From: an uncultured Schwartzia sp.
Lineage (GTDB): Bacteria > Bacillota > Negativicutes > Selenomonadales > Selenomonadaceae
Length of the DNA stretch: 8,002 nt
Reading direction: 5' to 3'
Assembly (NCBI GenBank): GCA_905373705.1
Contig: CAJPUA010000032.1
Location: forward strand, 1 to 8,002
In this document: in pieces, positions 6,742 to 8,002 of the stretch
How the letters are laid out: the number at the start of each line of letters is the position of its first letter
Numbering within the stretch: the stretch's first letter is position 1
The notes under the pieces: model-generated
Told to the model about the DNA's origin: nothing
The model's input: the letters and a program-made list of their open reading frames with translations, nothing else
The model's database searches: none
Translations under genes and position numbers: made by a program

Positions 6742-6750
6742 ATTATACCA
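6742..6750 (-). promoter_or_regulatory. Extended -10 promoter for the CNNM-type gene
   Basis: On the minus strand TGGTATAAT (6750-6742) exactly fits TGnTATAAT. The -35 position (near 6765-6770, within the end of the DUF4931 gene) has no convincing TTGACA match. Predicted start is near 6735, giving a leader of about 30 bases to the GTG at 6705. The same 10-mer ATGGTATAAT occurs in the promoter at 7565-7574. Confidence 0.65.
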
Positions 6751-6754
6751 TAAA

Positions 6755-7516
6755 TTATGGGTCGGGGAATCTCTGCCGCAGTTGCGCTACGGTTTTTTCG
6801 AAGTTGCTGGGGAGGAGACGGATATCGTAGCCGACGAGGAGAGGGGAGGTGGGAAAGCGCGGGAGGGCTTTTACGGCGATCTTATCGTCCAGCGAATAGA
6901 AGAAAAGATTGTAGCTGTCCTGGCTTCGTGGGAAACGGTCGCGGATGAAAGCGATCGTTTTTTGAAGGAAATCGGCAAGGGTATCAACAGCGTTTGGCGG
7001 AGCGAGGATATTAAATTCTCCGAAACCGATGCGGGGATGCGTGGAGGCGTTTAAGAGGACATTGTTACGCTCGATGACGGTAACGCCCTGAAAGCTGTCC
7101 CGATCCGTCAAAAGCGCTGGGTGGATGCAGTGAAATCCGACGATCTGCATGTGCGGATGACGCATGGTGCCGCCGGAAAGGTGACCATGATTTTTAAAAA
7201 AGATAACGGCTTCGTATGCGCCGCTAGCCTGCAAACGCTGCCAGTGGCGGATACCGAAGCGCAGCAGCCGCGTCATATGGTTAATGGAGTAATCGGGCAT
7301 GTCAATCCCGCACGACGCCGCCTCGACGAGAACGAATTGGTCGGCGTTATCGAGAACATTGTATTTATTGCGCAGAAAGATAAATTCATCCTCCGTGTCA
7401 ATGATATCGGTCAAAGTTTCTGGATGGCAGAAGGGGCAATCGTTTTCCTGGTGAATAATATTTTCCGGTTTTTGATGTCCTAAGGCCATATCGAAACGTA
7501 CGACGTTGATCTCCAT
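6755..7516 (-). CDS. DUF4931 domain-containing protein, GalT/HIT-superfamily-like
   Basis: A soluble 253-residue protein that I place in the DUF4931 group, related to galactose-1-phosphate uridylyltransferase (GalT) and the HIT superfamily. Visible support: a zinc-knuckle-like CPFC (27-30), the RNKYNVLD stretch (49-56) resembling the GalT NKYPAL segment, and HPHMQ (120-124), which matches the GalT nucleophile motif HPHxQ, preceded by a Gly-rich stretch. These suggest a nucleotidyltransferase or hydrolase on a nucleotide-linked substrate, but the reaction is not established. The start at 7516 is preferred because GGGGGA (7527-7522) lies 5 bases upstream; the frame stays open to an ATG at 7588, which has no ribosome site and would add 24 residues of unlikely sequence. 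No galactose-pathway genes are nearby. It is upstream of the CNNM-type gene with no terminator between, so read-through is possible. Confidence 0.85.
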   Translation of the reverse strand: MEINVVRFDMALGHQKPENIIHQENDCPFCHPETLTDIIDTEDEFIFLRNKYNVLDNADQFVLVEAASCGIDMPDYSINHMTRLLRFGIRHWQRLQASGAYEAVIFFKNHGHLSGGTMRHPHMQIVGFHCIHPALLTDRDSFQGVTVIERNNVLLNASTHPRIGFGEFNILAPPNAVDTLADFLQKTIAFIRDRFPRSQDSYNLFFYSLDDKIAVKALPRFPTSPLLVGYDIRLLPSNFEKTVAQLRQRFPDP

Positions 7517-7534
7517 GGGGGTCCCCCGTTTCAA

Positions 7535-7566
7535 ATGGATTGCGCTGGAATCACGCGCGAATCCAT
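7535..7566. promoter_or_regulatory. Dyad/hairpin in the divergent control region
   Basis: ATGGATTGCGC (7535-7545) is the reverse complement of 7555-7566 apart from one bulged G (7559), with a 9-base centre. As DNA it overlaps the -35 position of the + promoter (TGGAAT, 7546-7551) and would suit an operator. As RNA it would form a stem in the leader of the DUF4931 mRNA, about 8 bases before its ribosome site. Confidence 0.5.
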
Positions 7567-7574
7567 GGTATAAT
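7546..7574 (+). promoter_or_regulatory. Extended -10 promoter for the SpoVB-like gene
   Basis: TGGTATAAT (7566-7574) is a perfect extended -10. TGGAAT (7546-7551), 17 bases upstream, is only a 3-of-6 match to TTGACA. Predicted start is near 7581, about 65 bases before the ATG at 7646. The flanking ATGGTA (7565-7570) and TACCAT (7583-7588) form an inverted pair around the predicted start. Confidence 0.6.
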
Positions 7575-7608
7575 TGCCTCGTTACCATAATTAAGAAGCT
7601 GTATTTCT

Positions 7609-7636
7609 ATTATATAGATTTGCGTTTTTTTTGCAA
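7609..7636 (-). promoter_or_regulatory. Promoter for the DUF4931 gene
   Basis: On the minus strand TATAAT (7614-7609) is a perfect -10, with TTGCAA (7636-7631) at 16 bases or TTTGCA at 17 bases as a 4-of-6 -35. Predicted start is near 7602, leaving an 85-base leader that contains the 7535-7566 hairpin. It starts beyond the + promoter's predicted start, so the two divergent transcripts would overlap by about 20 bases. A dyad ATTTGC/GCAAAT (7618-7623 and 7633-7638) covers the -35 and spacer. Confidence 0.55.
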
Positions 7637-7645
7637 ATTCCCGGG

Positions 7646-8002
7646 ATGAGACGTGACGGCAGCAACGTATCCCGTGAGCGACAGGACAGGGCGGTGTTTA
7701 CGATTAGCGGCCAGGCGACAGAAGAAAAGAGAAAAAGCGCGGGCGAGTCCCTGATGAAGGGGACGCTTATCCTGACGATTGCCGGTATAGTGGTCAAAGT
7801 AATCGGATCGTTGAACTGGATCTTTGTTTCCCGTATCCTGGGTGGCGAGGGGATCGGACTTTACCAGATGGCGTTCCCTATATATTTCTTCGCATTATCG
7901 GTCTCTACCGCCGGGGTGCCGGTTGCGATCTCCATTATCACGGCAGAACGGGTAGCAGTCCGGGATATTTTTGGCGCGCGGCGGGTCTTTCGCCTCTCCA
8001 TG
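7646..8002 (+). CDS. SpoVB-like polysaccharide/lipid flippase, N-terminal part (runs off window)
   Basis: The frame is open to the window end, giving 119 residues of a multi-spanning MATE/MVF-like flippase of the stage V sporulation protein B and polysaccharide-biosynthesis type. Such proteins move lipid-linked envelope precursors across the membrane; SpoVB itself acts in spore cortex formation, but many relatives are in non-sporulating bacteria. After a charged lead of about 36 residues, the family-typical stretch runs from MKGTLILTIAGIVVKVIG (37-54) through the SRILGGEGIGLYQMAFPIYF block (64-83) to AGVPVAISIITAE, with two hydrophobic helices visible. The start is uncertain: ATG at 7646 has no clear ribosome site, whereas GTG at 7694 has AGGA 7 bases upstream and would remove 16 residues. 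The gene is transcribed divergently from the DUF4931 gene. Confidence 0.82.
   Translation, partial: MRRDGSNVSRERQDRAVFTISGQATEEKRKSAGESLMKGTLILTIAGIVVKVIGSLNWIFVSRILGGEGIGLYQMAFPIYFFALSVSTAGVPVAISIITAERVAVRDIFGARRVFRLSM

Noticed and set aside
7121..7483. Plus-strand open frame of 120 codons opposite the DUF4931 gene
   Set aside because: Shadow of the DUF4931 coding strand, which contains the CPFC motif in this interval and the HPH motif just beside it.
7591..7797. Minus-strand open frame of 68 codons over the SpoVB-like gene start
   Set aside because: Overlaps the divergent promoter region and the 5' end of a recognisable flippase gene; no family resemblance.

Overview
The window looks like ordinary chromosome from a low-to-mid GC Firmicutes-type anaerobe. 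A Negativicutes or Clostridia member is my best guess. This rests on the gene types (MurI, single-domain malic enzyme, DUF3783, DUF4931, SpoVB-like flippase), strong AGGAG-type ribosome sites, frequent GTG/TTG starts and consensus TATAAT promoters. No rRNA, tRNA, CRISPR array, IS element or phage gene was seen. The assignment is an inference from gene content, not from a database search.

Layout. Positions 70-843 (+) encode glutamate racemase (peptidoglycan D-glutamate supply). A near-consensus sigma-A promoter at 871-899 then drives a 420-residue malic enzyme (987-2249, +). The 2250-2437 gap holds a small hairpin, a long nested hairpin terminator and a new extended -10 promoter. Next comes an apparent four-gene operon on + (2438-5332): a DUF3783 protein of unknown function, then a lipoprotein solute-binding protein, an ATPase and a permease forming a complete NMT1/SsuA/Tau-type ABC importer. 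The last three genes are translationally coupled by GTGA and ATGA overlaps. A bidirectional terminator (5338-5373) separates this operon from two convergent minus-strand genes: a CNNM/CorC-type membrane protein with CBS domains (6705-5377) and, upstream of it, a GalT-like DUF4931 protein (7516-6755). The right edge carries the start of a SpoVB/MATE-like lipid or polysaccharide flippase (+, from about 7646, cut by the window end). It is transcribed divergently from the DUF4931 gene across a short region rich in dyad symmetry with overlapping promoters.

How the genes relate. The only clear functional unit is the ABC importer, which captures a small organic solute outside the cell and imports it with ATP. 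Its substrate cannot be read from the sequence. MurI and the SpoVB-like flippase both touch cell-envelope synthesis, but they are not co-transcribed here. I found no convincing previously undescribed multi-gene system. The most interesting points are non-coding: a nested hairpin bounded by a 10-bp direct repeat at 2275-2371, and the compact dyad-rich divergent promoter region at 7535-7638. A third is the unexplained pairing of a DUF3783 gene with the importer.
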